8,815 nucleotides of DNA from assembly GCA_044360385.1 (NCBI GenBank), contig JBIKKK010000084.1, positions 1 through 8,815 of the forward strand, read 5' to 3'. Under the pieces are notes generated by a model. It did no database searches. It saw only the letters and a program-made list of their open reading frames with translations, and was not told the origin of the DNA. Positions 1 through 6,317 of the stretch are shown in pieces. The stretch's first letter is position 1, and each line of letters starts with the position of its first letter. The position numbers and the translations under genes were made by a program. The stretch is from Mxb001 sp044360385 (GTDB lineage Bacteria > Actinomycetota > Actinomycetes > S36-B12).

Positions 1-733
1 GACGATCACCCTCGATCGACCCGATGCCAAGAACAGGCTCGATGCCGAGTCGATGGGCCTGCTCCTCGATCACCTGCGTGCGACCGCGGAGGACCCTGGC
101 GTGCGGGTCGTCGTACTCACGGGCAGCGGCACGACCTTCTGCTCCGGAGCGGACCTCGCGGGCGCGGTCGCGGCGACGAGTGGCGGCTTCGCCTCCGGTG
201 GCACGAGCGGGCTCGTGGACGTTCTTGTCGCGATGCTCGACCATCCCAAGCCGATCATCGCGCGCATCCAAGGTCACGTGGCCGGCGGCGGCAACGGCTT
301 GGTGGCTGCGTGTGATGTCGCCGTCGCCTCGGCCGACGCGCGATTCGCTTTCAGCGAGGTCCGCGTGGGCGTGGCTCCCGCGATCATCTCCGTCGTCTGC
401 CTGCAGGTCATGCACCGTCGCGATGCGCAGGAGCTTCTGCTCACCGGCGAGCGTGTGAGCGCCGAGCGCGTGCATGCTGCCGGCCTGGTCACGCGGGTCG
501 TCGAAACAGACGCCCTCGATGCGGCGGTCGCGGCGTACGTCGATCAGCTGCGTCTGGGTGGGCCCGAGGCACTCGCGCGCACCAAGGAACTGCTCCGTCG
601 GGTGCCCGCGATGACGCGTGACGATGCCTTCGCGTGGACGGCTGAGGTCTCCGCGGGACTCTTCACCTCGGTCGAGGCGCGCGAAGGCATGACGGCCTTC
701 CTGGAGAAGCGGAAGCCGGAGTGGGCTCCCTAG
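1..733 (+). CDS. Enoyl-CoA hydratase/isomerase (crotonase) family protein, 5' partial; methylglutaconyl-CoA hydratase-like
   Basis: The reading frame is open from base 2 and the stop is TAG at 731-733. The first residues read TITLDRPDAKNRLDAE, a typical crotonase N-terminus, so only a few codons are missing and the ATG at 53 is internal. Crotonase hallmarks follow: SGADLAG (first oxyanion-hole segment), PKPIIARIQGHVAGGGNGL (second oxyanion segment and CoA site), then FSEVRVGVAPAIIS, whose Glu matches the second catalytic Glu of enoyl-CoA hydratases. The position of the first catalytic Glu (GGGCEL in classical hydratases) is Gly here (GGGNGL). Known members with the GGGxGL...FxEVRxGxAPAxIS pattern include methylglutaconyl-CoA hydratases of leucine breakdown, which add water to an enoyl-CoA in the cytoplasm. 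The family call is certain, but the exact substrate is inferred from motif resemblance only. The 3' end overlaps the next gene by 13 nt, so the two are probably co-transcribed. Confidence 0.9.
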   Translation, partial: TITLDRPDAKNRLDAESMGLLLDHLRATAEDPGVRVVVLTGSGTTFCSGADLAGAVAATSGGFASGGTSGLVDVLVAMLDHPKPIIARIQGHVAGGGNGLVAACDVAVASADARFAFSEVRVGVAPAIISVVCLQVMHRRDAQELLLTGERVSAERVHAAGLVTRVVETDALDAAVAAYVDQLRLGGPEALARTKELLRRVPAMTRDDAFAWTAEVSAGLFTSVEAREGMTAFLEKRKPEWAP

Positions 734-1362
734 CGGCGATCGTCATCGCGGGCGGCGAGGCGCTTCGCTTCGGCGCCGACAAGCTTGCCCTGCGCGATGC
801 CCAGGGACGAAGCCTGCTCGAGGTGACCGTCGCCGGCATCGCGCAGATGGCCGATCCCGTGATCATCGTGGGTCCCGAGCGCCCCGGTTTTCGCCAGTTA
901 GAGGGAGTTTTAACTCTCCCGAAGTCTGTGCAACTGGCGAAAACCGAGAGTGGCGGGCCGGCCACGGTCGTTTGGACGCGCGAGGATCCACCCGGAGCGG
1001 GGCCGTGCGCCGCGCTCATCGCCGGTCTTGCCTGCTTGCCGGACGACGCGACCCACGTGGCCGTCCTCGCGGGTGATGCGCCGGCGGGAGGTGCTGCTGT
1101 CGTGGCATTGCGGCAGGTCATCGATGATGCAGCTGCTGCGGTGGTGACCGATGCGTCGGGACGCGAGCAGCCGATGACGGCGGTCTATGCCGTCCGTCCG
1201 CTGCGGACTGCGATCGCGGCATACGGCGACGGCCGGGACATGCCAATCCGCCAGGTGCTCGACGACCTGCGCCCTCACACGGTCGTGGCTATCATGGATC
1301 AGTGGTCGGCCTCGGCAGACATTGACCGGCCCGAAGATGCCCAGCAACTCGGTTTCTCCTAG
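721..1362 (+). CDS. MobA-like NTP transferase (molybdenum cofactor guanylyltransferase family) with an in-frame palindromic insertion
   Basis: This 213-residue cytoplasmic protein starts at GTG 721, inside the end of the crotonase gene. No other start fits before the nucleotide-binding loop. That loop, AAIVIAGGEALRFGADKL (residues 5-22), has the AGG-x3-R-x-G-x-DK signature of MobA and related transferases. Further family features are WTREDPPGAG after residue 75, VLAGDAP (the metal-binding Asp region, usually LAGDMP), REQPMTAVYAV, and the C-terminal ASADIDRPEDAQQLG. MobA attaches GMP from GTP to molybdopterin. MobA-like paralogues can use CTP or other substrates, so the substrate is open. Between VGPERPG and GGPATVVWTRE there are about 21 residues not expected in the family. 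They are encoded by a 62-bp element with perfect 15-bp inverted ends (885-946). Without them the protein would be about 192 residues, the usual size. No molybdenum genes are nearby in the window. Confidence 0.8.
   Translation: MGSLAAIVIAGGEALRFGADKLALRDAQGRSLLEVTVAGIAQMADPVIIVGPERPGFRQLEGVLTLPKSVQLAKTESGGPATVVWTREDPPGAGPCAALIAGLACLPDDATHVAVLAGDAPAGGAAVVALRQVIDDAAAAVVTDASGREQPMTAVYAVRPLRTAIAAYGDGRDMPIRQVLDDLRPHTVVAIMDQWSASADIDRPEDAQQLGFS
885..946. repeat. 62-bp palindromic element with perfect 15-bp inverted ends inside the MobA-like gene
   Basis: The left arm cggttttcgccagtt (885-899) is exactly complementary to the right arm aactggcgaaaaccg (932-946). Pairing stops one base outside each arm. 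A second, smaller hairpin lies inside (903-908 with 913-918, one G-T pair, loop ttta), and 919-931 would stay unpaired. By my count the element is about 52% GC, well below the flanking gene. It is read in frame and contributes about 21 residues (FRQLEGVLTLPKSVQLAKTES) at a point where MobA homologues have only a short loop. It looks like a small mobile palindrome (REP- or MITE-like) that landed in a tolerant surface loop, as Rickettsia palindromic elements do. No second copy is visible in the window, so its mobility is inference. Confidence 0.75.
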
Positions 1363-1382
1363 GGGATCCGGCAGACTCGTCT

Positions 1383-1405
1383 GTGCGTCGCAGGTCCGGA
1401 CGCAC
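1383..1405 (+). other. Hairpin in the leader of the sigma factor gene
   Basis: gtgcgtc (1383-1389) pairs perfectly with gacgcac (1399-1405) around a 9-nt loop. It lies between the MobA-like stop and the Shine-Dalgarno sequence (1408-1415). No T-run follows, so it is not a classical intrinsic terminator. It may shape the 5' leader of the sigma factor mRNA, act as a weak attenuator or operator, or have no role. The 57-nt gap itself (1363-1419) shows no clear -35/-10 pair. Confidence 0.35.
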
Positions 1406-1419
1406 GCGAGGGGAGAGCA

Positions 1420-1920
1420 GTGACGCTCGAGGAGTTGGTCGACGCTCATGCCTCAGACGTGCGCCGCTACCTGTATCGGCGCCTCACGGGACTTCCGGAC
1501 CCGGCTTCGACCGCCGATGAGCTGACCGCCGACGTGCTGGTCATCGCCTGGCGCCACCGGGCGGACATCCCCGCTGATGCGGAGTTGCCCTGGCTCTACG
1601 CCGTGGCTCGGCGGGTACTGGCCAACTACCGACGCCGCCCGCAGGAGGTGCTCGTCGCCGACCTGGGCGCACTCGACGCCATCGATGAGGCGGATCCTGC
1701 GGAGATCGTGTCCGATGACGCGGCCCTCGCCGATGCGTGGCGGAGTCTGTCTCCGCGTGATCGAGAGGTGCTGCGCCTCGTCGCGTGGGAAGGGCTCAAT
1801 GGCGCGCAGCTCGCCACGGCCCTGGGCATCAGCGAGGGCGGTGCGGCCGCAGCGCTCTCCCGCGCGCGGTCAAGATTCGAGGAATCCCTGGCCGGCGTGC
1901 AAGGAATCCCCTCCGCCTGA
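1420..1920 (+). CDS. RNA polymerase sigma factor, sigma-70 family, ECF type
   Basis: This 166-residue protein has a GTG start at 1420 behind a good ribosome binding site (GAGGGGAG, 1408-1415). Region 2 covers about residues 8-75: DELTADVLVIAWRHRADIP, then LPWLYAVARRVLANYRRR, the usual core-RNAP-binding and -10-reading helices. A short acidic linker follows (about 81-105). Region 4 runs from about residue 108 to 155 (LSPRDREVLRLVAWEGL, then AQLATALGISEGGAAAALSRAR), the helix-turn-helix that reads the -35 element. The size and two-domain layout fit the extracytoplasmic-function group, which directs transcription to a small regulon on an envelope or stress signal. The next gene, 27 nt downstream, encodes a membrane protein that may hold or inform this factor. 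No recognisable ECF-type GGAAC box for self-regulation was seen in the short upstream gap. Confidence 0.92.
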   Translation: MTLEELVDAHASDVRRYLYRRLTGLPDPASTADELTADVLVIAWRHRADIPADAELPWLYAVARRVLANYRRRPQEVLVADLGALDAIDEADPAEIVSDDAALADAWRSLSPRDREVLRLVAWEGLNGAQLATALGISEGGAAAALSRARSRFEESLAGVQGIPSA

Positions 1921-1947
1921 CATAGACGTAGGTGGAAGGGAGCCACC

Positions 1948-3369
1948 ATGGCTGACGACACACAAGATCCTGCGGCCCGGCCGGATGGCGAAGCCGCCTC
2001 CGATGGGCTTTCGAGACTGCAGGGGGCTGATCCCGCCCAGGGAGCGCCCGCACCTGATCTCGATGCCATCCGCGCGCGATCGCTCGAGCGGTCGACGGTC
2101 GTGCCCATGCGTCGTCGGCGCACGGCGATGACCGTGGGAGCGGTGGCCGCGGGCGTTGTCCTGCTGGCGGGCACAGCTCTCGCCGGCGTCGCCGTGGGGC
2201 GGAGCACTGCGCCTGCGGGAGACGTGGTCGCCGCGCCCGCCGCGGAGGACTCCTTGCCGGTCGTCGGAGCTGCGTCGCCGCCGATTCCCGTGGTCGCGGG
2301 CCAGCCCGGTGCGGCGAATGCCCCCATGGGCAGCCCCGAGGCGATGTCCGCTGCCGCCAGCCCGGCCGTCGCCGATAAGGCGATGATCTATCCCGGCTTC
2401 GGCACATCGATGGTGGCCGGACCTGACCTGCCCGATGTACCCGGCACGGCACCTGGCTATCGCCTGGATGCCGAGGGGATCGACCTGGAAGCCCTAGCTC
2501 GTCAGCTCGGCGCGGCGTTCGATCTCGCGGGTAAGCCGACCAAGCAGGAGTACGGCTGGATGGTCGGCAGTGTCGACGGCACTGGGCCGGCGATCTGGGT
2601 CGGCGAGGACGCGACGGTTTCGTGGTCCTTCTCCGATCCGACGATCAATCCCTGGGACTGCGGTGGCGTGCCGCTGCCCGAGCCCGCACCCGCGGACGGC
2701 TCGACCGCCGGTTCACCTGGCGCAGATCCCGCAGCTCCTGAGGCGTGCCCCCCAGTCGTCGACCCCATTTCCGAGCGCGACGCTGTCCGGCAGGCGCGCA
2801 AGATCCTCTCCAACCTCGGCGTGTCCGACCAGCCGGTTGACGGCATCGACGTGGAGTGGGAGTCGGGCTCGGACGAGTACACGACCTGGGTGACCGCCTG
2901 GCAGCGTGTTGACGGTCAGCGCACGCAGCTCTCGTGGAGTTTCACCTTCGCCGGTGAGACGGTTGCCTGGGCCAACGGCTTCGCGGCTGGGCTGGAGCAG
3001 GTGCCGGCCTATCCCATCGTGGGCGCGCGCACAGCTGTCACGCGCTCCACCGATCCGCGTTTCTCAGCCTTCGGTCCGACACCCCTCGACTACGGTGGCG
3101 TCGTCCCCATGGCAGAGGCCCGCGATGATGTGACCGCGTCCCCGGACGAGTCCACCAGCGTGCCTCAAGGGGACCCCAGGCGCGTGCAGGTCTACTGGGA
3201 CCCGATGCTGGCGACCGGAGCAGAACTGTCCCTCGCTCAGTACTGGCAGCCCGACGGCACGCTGCTCATCCTCCCGGCGTACCGAGTGACGACGGCCGAT
3301 GATCGCGGCACCTGGGCGATCATCGCCGTAGCGCAGACCGCTGTGGAGTTCGTCGCACCGACTGAGTGA
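1948..3369 (+). CDS. Single-pass membrane protein with large extracytoplasmic domain, possible regulator of the adjacent sigma factor
   Basis: The protein has 473 residues, with an ATG start at 1948 and the Shine-Dalgarno sequence GGAAGGGAG 5 nt upstream. Residues 1-55 are polar and predicted cytoplasmic. The stretch MRRRRTAM before the single helix (about 62-83, AVAAGVVLLAGTALAG) gives an N-in topology. Residues 85-160 are a low-complexity Ala/Pro-rich stalk, and about 165-473 form the outer domain. That domain is Trp-rich, with Cys238 (NPWDCGG) and Cys267 (PEACPP) flanking a Pro-rich loop and possibly disulfide-bonded. It ends with YWQPDGTLLILPAYRV and a final WAIIAVAQTAVEF strand. This outline (short inner tail, one helix, outer sensor) and its place right after an ECF sigma gene suggest an anti-sigma or sensor role. 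The HxxxCxxC zinc anti-sigma motif is absent, so that role is inference. I do not recognise a named family. Confidence 0.85.
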   Translation: MADDTQDPAARPDGEAASDGLSRLQGADPAQGAPAPDLDAIRARSLERSTVVPMRRRRTAMTVGAVAAGVVLLAGTALAGVAVGRSTAPAGDVVAAPAAEDSLPVVGAASPPIPVVAGQPGAANAPMGSPEAMSAAASPAVADKAMIYPGFGTSMVAGPDLPDVPGTAPGYRLDAEGIDLEALARQLGAAFDLAGKPTKQEYGWMVGSVDGTGPAIWVGEDATVSWSFSDPTINPWDCGGVPLPEPAPADGSTAGSPGADPAAPEACPPVVDPISERDAVRQARKILSNLGVSDQPVDGIDVEWESGSDEYTTWVTAWQRVDGQRTQLSWSFTFAGETVAWANGFAAGLEQVPAYPIVGARTAVTRSTDPRFSAFGPTPLDYGGVVPMAEARDDVTASPDESTSVPQGDPRRVQVYWDPMLATGAELSLAQYWQPDGTLLILPAYRVTTADDRGTWAIIAVAQTAVEFVAPTE

Positions 3370-3374
3370 ATGCC

Positions 3375-3388
3375 ACCCGGTAGGGTGA
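3375..3388 (+). promoter_or_regulatory. Probable -10 region of the tRNA-Ser(UGA) promoter
   Basis: ACCCGGTAGGGTGA contains TAGGGT (3381-3386), which fits the actinobacterial TAnnnT -10 box and lies 28 nt before the tRNA. The same frame ACCCGGTAnnnTGA precedes the other serine tRNA (8622-8635). No convincing TTGACA-like -35 box is present at 16-18 nt. The caccc/gggtg pair around it (3374-3378 and 3383-3387) could form a short hairpin, which may be coincidence. Confidence 0.5.
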
Positions 3389-3414
3389 TGCGGTCGGGTG
3401 CGTGCATCCGGCAA

Positions 3415-3502
3415 GGAGGGATGGCCGAGCGGCCGAAGGCGACGGTCTTGAAAACCGTTGAGGCGTAACCCGTCTCCGTGGGTTCAAATCCCACTCCCTC
3501 CG
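3415..3502 (+). tRNA. tRNA-Ser (anticodon UGA)
   Basis: The gene is 88 nt with a full class II cloverleaf. The acceptor stem GGAGGGA (3415-3421) pairs with TCCCTCC (3495-3501), and the discriminator base is G (3502), as in serine tRNAs. The anticodon arm acggt-cttgaaa-accgt carries TGA as anticodon. A long variable arm follows (tgaggcgtaacccgtctc region), then the T arm gtggg-ttcaaat-cccac. The 3' CCA is not encoded (CCG follows the discriminator), so it must be added enzymatically. It reads UCA and, by wobble, other UCN serine codons. Confidence 0.97.
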
Positions 3503-3520
3503 CCGAGCAAGGCGGCTGGT

Positions 3521-4183
3521 CTAGCGCGGGTTTACCGATCGGTAGATCAGCGCCCAGGCGCAGGTGAACCATGCCGAGACGAAGCCGAGGACCAGCCAGG
3601 CGATGATCGCGCCCGGTGCGCCGGTGACGAAGAACCCGTCGAGCGCTGACAAGAACCACATGATGAAGCAGATGACCCCCATGACCACCACGGTGATGAG
3701 CCAGCGGCCCCAGCGAGCCCCGATGGTGCGGAAGTTGACCGCGATCGGGTTGCGCTGACCGTCGATGACGGCGAGAAGTAGGTAGGTGGTGAGGGCGAGG
3801 ACGACGAAGCCGGGTACGACGAAGAGCGAGAAGCCGAGGATGGCGACGAGCACCAGGCCCAGCGACCAGGCGAGGAGTGGCCACGTACGTGCACGAAGGG
3901 TGTCGACCGCTGCACCAGACGACACAGGCCCCTCGACCGCTTGCAGCATCGCCGCTGCGATGAGGCCAAAGGACGCGACGAGGATGACGAAGGACAGCAG
4001 GGCGGTGAAGACGAAGACGATCGTGAGGTATGGCAGCACTCCGGAGAGCAGCAGGATGCCCTGCACCAGGGCGTTGACGATGACGACGGGCAGCAGGAGC
4101 CGCCAGGCGCGCCACATGCGCGCGAAACCGGTGGCGAGCACGCTCGCGCGGTAGAGCGGCGCGCGCTCCGTCGTGGTGCTCAT
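3521..4183 (-). CDS. Polytopic integral membrane protein, last gene of the phosphoesterase operon
   Basis: The protein has 220 residues. The start ATG (4183-4181) overlaps the stop of the lipoprotein gene as ATGA, with GGAGGG a few nt upstream inside that gene, so the two are probably translationally coupled. After a short polar N-terminus (MSTTTERAPLYRAS), hydrophobic segments lie at about residues 27-45, 50-66, 67-82, 102-118, 121-140, 161-178 and 190-213, giving six or seven helices. The loop after the fifth helix reads DGQRNPIAVNFRTIGARWGR and resembles the linker between helices in DUF975-like or glycerophosphodiester-phosphodiesterase membrane domains. That is a loose resemblance only. 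No catalytic motif is visible. Its position suggests it works with the exported phosphoesterase and lipoprotein, perhaps as membrane anchor or transporter, but this is inference from context. Confidence 0.85.
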   Translation of the reverse strand: MSTTTERAPLYRASVLATGFARMWRAWRLLLPVVIVNALVQGILLLSGVLPYLTIVFVFTALLSFVILVASFGLIAAAMLQAVEGPVSSGAAVDTLRARTWPLLAWSLGLVLVAILGFSLFVVPGFVVLALTTYLLLAVIDGQRNPIAVNFRTIGARWGRWLITVVVMGVICFIMWFLSALDGFFVTGAPGAIIAWLVLGFVSAWFTCAWALIYRSVNPR

Positions 4184-4527
4184 GAGCCCTCCAGGACGGC
4201 AGCGTCGAGGACAGCCTGGGCGTTGCCTTCGAAGATCACCGAGCCGCCGACGGAGATCGACATGGCATAGGGCGCTGTGCCCGCTGCGGTGACGAGGATT
4301 TCGGCTCCATCGACTGTGGAGCCGACGCATGTGAACCCGGAGTCGACCTCACTACACGTGGGCGCCACGAGGATCGGCACAGCCTGCTCGAAGAGCACGT
4401 TGTTTGCGGCGTTGCGCACGGTGGTGACACTGCTGCCACCCACTGGGGTGAGGGATGCCACCTGGGAGCAGGCGGTGAGCAGGAGCGCCCCGACGGCGAC
4501 GACCGCAGCGGCAGTTGAGCGTTTCAC
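4180..4527 (-). CDS. Small secreted lipoprotein with a Cys pair (DUF4333-like C-terminal domain)
   Basis: The protein has 115 residues. The GTG start (4527-4525) overlaps the stop of the phosphoesterase gene as GTGA, with GGAGG about 7 nt upstream. A lipoprotein signal peptide is clear: positive VKR, hydrophobic AAAVVAVGALLL, then the lipobox LTAC with Cys20 as the lipidated residue. A longer in-frame extension to 4752 would lie inside the phosphoesterase gene and would bury the signal peptide, so I reject it. The mature part has PTCSEVDSGFTCVGSTVDG with Cys58 and Cys67, followed by alternating hydrophobic strands (AEILVTAAG, YAMSISVGG, SVIFEGNA). The C-x8-C-then-DG pattern resembles DUF4333 and similar small actinobacterial surface domains. 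The protein is expected on the outer face of the membrane. Its role is unknown; it may help the adjacent phosphoesterase or membrane protein. Confidence 0.85.
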   Translation of the reverse strand: MKRSTAAAVVAVGALLLTACSQVASLTPVGGSSVTTVRNAANNVLFEQAVPILVAPTCSEVDSGFTCVGSTVDGAEILVTAAGTAPYAMSISVGGSVIFEGNAQAVLDAAVLEGS

Positions 4528-6311
4528 GCCGCACCTCCGTGGGCCACGAGCTGCGCGCGAGCCTTCATCTGCTCGGCCTCCACTGCGGCATCCGTGATTC
4601 CCGACAGGTCGAACGGCGCGGGCATGAGCAACTCGACATTGCGATCGAGCGCTGACCCAGCAAGCAGCGCTGGCTTCGACAGCGGAGAGTTGGCGGCGAG
4701 TTCTCGACTCAGCGAGGCCAGGCCCGTCTGGCTCAGATCGCCCTGTGTCCATGTGGGTGGGGCGGCGTGATCTAGGGCGATGACGAAAATCGACATAGTG
4801 CCGTCGCGGTTATCCACCACATCGACGAGCTGCTGCTGCTGGGGGAAGTCGATGCACGAAGCCGTCGTCATCTCCCAGAATCCCCCCACTCCACCCTGAC
4901 GCGGGTGTGCCTTGATGGTGTTGACATGGGTGTGGCCATTGAGCCAAGCGATGCAGACCGGGTAGCGCACGAGCATCGCGATGAATTCCTCGGCGTGCAC
5001 CAGCCGCTGTCCGCCCCAGACCGGCTTGGCGTCATTCTCGATTGTCAGTGAGTTGTGGTGGCTGCACACCATCGCCAGCTTTCCCTCGGTCTCGCACTGG
5101 GCGAGCTGCGCCTCGAGCCAGGTGAACTGGTCCTCAGGCACCGCACCGTCCGCGCCTGAAGCCATGTTGCACGTGTCGAGTCCGAAGACGCGCAAGTAGG
5201 GCGTGAGGTCCGCGCTCCACCAGGTCTGGCCGGTGTCGATATTGGCTTGAGTCCATCCATGGCCGACAGGGCCTGGCACCGCGGGTGAGTCGAGGTGGGC
5301 CTGCATGAAGTCGGTGCGCTCGAGCAATTTGCGCGCAGGGTCGGGAGTGACCGTCTTGAGGCCTGGAAGGAGTCCGAGTTGCTGGCGGATCGCGTTGGCC
5401 GCCATTTGCGCTGCGCTGAGGTCGCTCGCGTAACCCTGAAGCCAGTTGACCGCAAGTGCTTCTCCGGTCACGGCCTTGCGGTCGCCGAAAGCCCAGGCAA
5501 AGAGCGCGGGATCGGGGCGGAACGTGCCCATGAAGGTGGCGTCGTGATTTCCGTAGACGGCGTACCACGGCACGGGAAGCCCCTGGCTCTGCACGGGATT
5601 GCTCACCGCTGCCGTGAGCATGCCGGGCACCGTGGGGTATCCCAGCGGGCCGAAGACATCGCCGGCGGGATCCTCCGGGTGGTAGGCGTACGTCGCCTCC
5701 GACCACACCTGCGGACCCTCGTAAACACCGGCGGCACCGCTATTGGCCAGCACCTCCTTGCCGTCGAGGATGTCGATGTACCAGCGGGTCTCCAACTGCG
5801 ACAGGTTGTCGGCACTGTCACCCGTGCTGAGTGCACTGGCGAGTGGGGCGCCCGTCACCGCACTGGTCTGCGACGCCGCCACGCTGTCCACCATGGAGGC
5901 GAGCACGTGCACCGTCAGCGTTTCCTGTGGTCGGCACGCATCGGTAAAGAGCTCGGGCGCGATGCTCTGTATGGCATCCATGCGGGCGGGCGTCTGGGCG
6001 TCGATCACGTGGATATCCGACAGATGCGCGAAGTAGTAGAGGGAGCGGCGTGCGGACGTGCGGGCCGCGCCGGCCTCTCGCCCCAAGAGGTCGAAGCGTG
6101 GGATGAATTCCTCGCCCGCGGCTGCGAGCAGCGTGCGGTAGTTGCCGCGGACCGGCTGGGAGGAGAGTTTGATTGTCTGCAGGAGGGTGGTGGGAGCGTC
6201 GGCCGCCTTGAGGGGTGCGGCAAGGCTCCTGCCCATGACCTCGAGTGACACACCCCAAGAAGCTGCGAGCGCGGATGCACCCGCGATGAACCGTCGACGC
6301 GAAAGTGCCAC
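4524..6311 (-). CDS. Tat-exported metallophosphoesterase, PPA1498-like (calcineurin-like phosphoesterase)
   Basis: The protein has 595 residues and starts at GTG 6311. The N-terminus ALSRRRFIAGASALAASWG is a twin-arginine signal with the RRRFI core, so it is probably exported folded with its metals. The motifs of calcineurin-like phosphoesterases appear in order: HLSDIH (Asp99, His101), STGDSADN (Asp165), YAVYGNHD (Asn255, His256, Asp257), CSHHN (His418/419) and NGHTHVN (His460, His462). These bind two metal ions and hydrolyse phosphoester bonds. The long insert between the GD and GNHD motifs and the overall length match the actinobacterial PPA1498 family, whose substrate is unknown to me. 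It is the first of three genes joined by 4-nt overlaps, followed by a lipoprotein and a membrane protein. The start codon has no properly spaced ribosome binding site, but a TAGCAT box ends 6 nt before it, which suggests a leaderless transcript. Confidence 0.92.
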   Translation of the reverse strand: MALSRRRFIAGASALAASWGVSLEVMGRSLAAPLKAADAPTTLLQTIKLSSQPVRGNYRTLLAAAGEEFIPRFDLLGREAGAARTSARRSLYYFAHLSDIHVIDAQTPARMDAIQSIAPELFTDACRPQETLTVHVLASMVDSVAASQTSAVTGAPLASALSTGDSADNLSQLETRWYIDILDGKEVLANSGAAGVYEGPQVWSEATYAYHPEDPAGDVFGPLGYPTVPGMLTAAVSNPVQSQGLPVPWYAVYGNHDATFMGTFRPDPALFAWAFGDRKAVTGEALAVNWLQGYASDLSAAQMAANAIRQQLGLLPGLKTVTPDPARKLLERTDFMQAHLDSPAVPGPVGHGWTQANIDTGQTWWSADLTPYLRVFGLDTCNMASGADGAVPEDQFTWLEAQLAQCETEGKLAMVCSHHNSLTIENDAKPVWGGQRLVHAEEFIAMLVRYPVCIAWLNGHTHVNTIKAHPRQGGVGGFWEMTTASCIDFPQQQQLVDVVDNRDGTMSIFVIALDHAAPPTWTQGDLSQTGLASLSRELAANSPLSKPALLAGSALDRNVELLMPAPFDLSGITDAAVEAEQMKARAQLVAHGGAA

Positions 6312-6317
6312 TCCGGG

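Noticed and set aside
885..946. The palindromic block as an integron attC site, a dif site or a Rho-independent terminator.
   Set aside because: The RYYYAAC/GTTRRRY core pair of attC is not present in the right order, the arms do not resemble dif, and no T-run follows. It also lies inside an intact coding frame.
910..1449. Open frames on minus opposite the MobA-like gene (also 663-1121).
   Set aside because: No family features. The + frame has the AGG...RFGADK signature and the correct gene size.
3500..3515. ccgcc/ggcgg hairpin after tRNA-Ser(UGA) as a terminator.
   Set aside because: It has only 5 bp, uses the tRNA acceptor bases and lacks a T-run, so it is too weak to call.
3237..4115. 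A 292-codon open frame on minus running through the tRNA-Ser(UGA) gene and into the 3' end of the membrane protein gene at 1948-3369.
   Set aside because: It crosses a clear tRNA gene, is Arg/His-rich without motifs, and competes with a hydrophobic, well-started membrane protein frame.
4528..4752. An N-terminal extension of the lipoprotein gene up to 4752.
   Set aside because: It overlaps the phosphoesterase coding region deeply and would place a lipoprotein signal peptide in the middle of the protein. GTG 4527 gives a perfect signal peptide.
5295..6248. A 317-codon open frame on + opposite the metallophosphoesterase gene.
   Set aside because: The minus-strand frame carries a complete Tat signal and all metal-binding motifs. 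The + frame has no recognisable domain and is a shadow of high-GC codon use.
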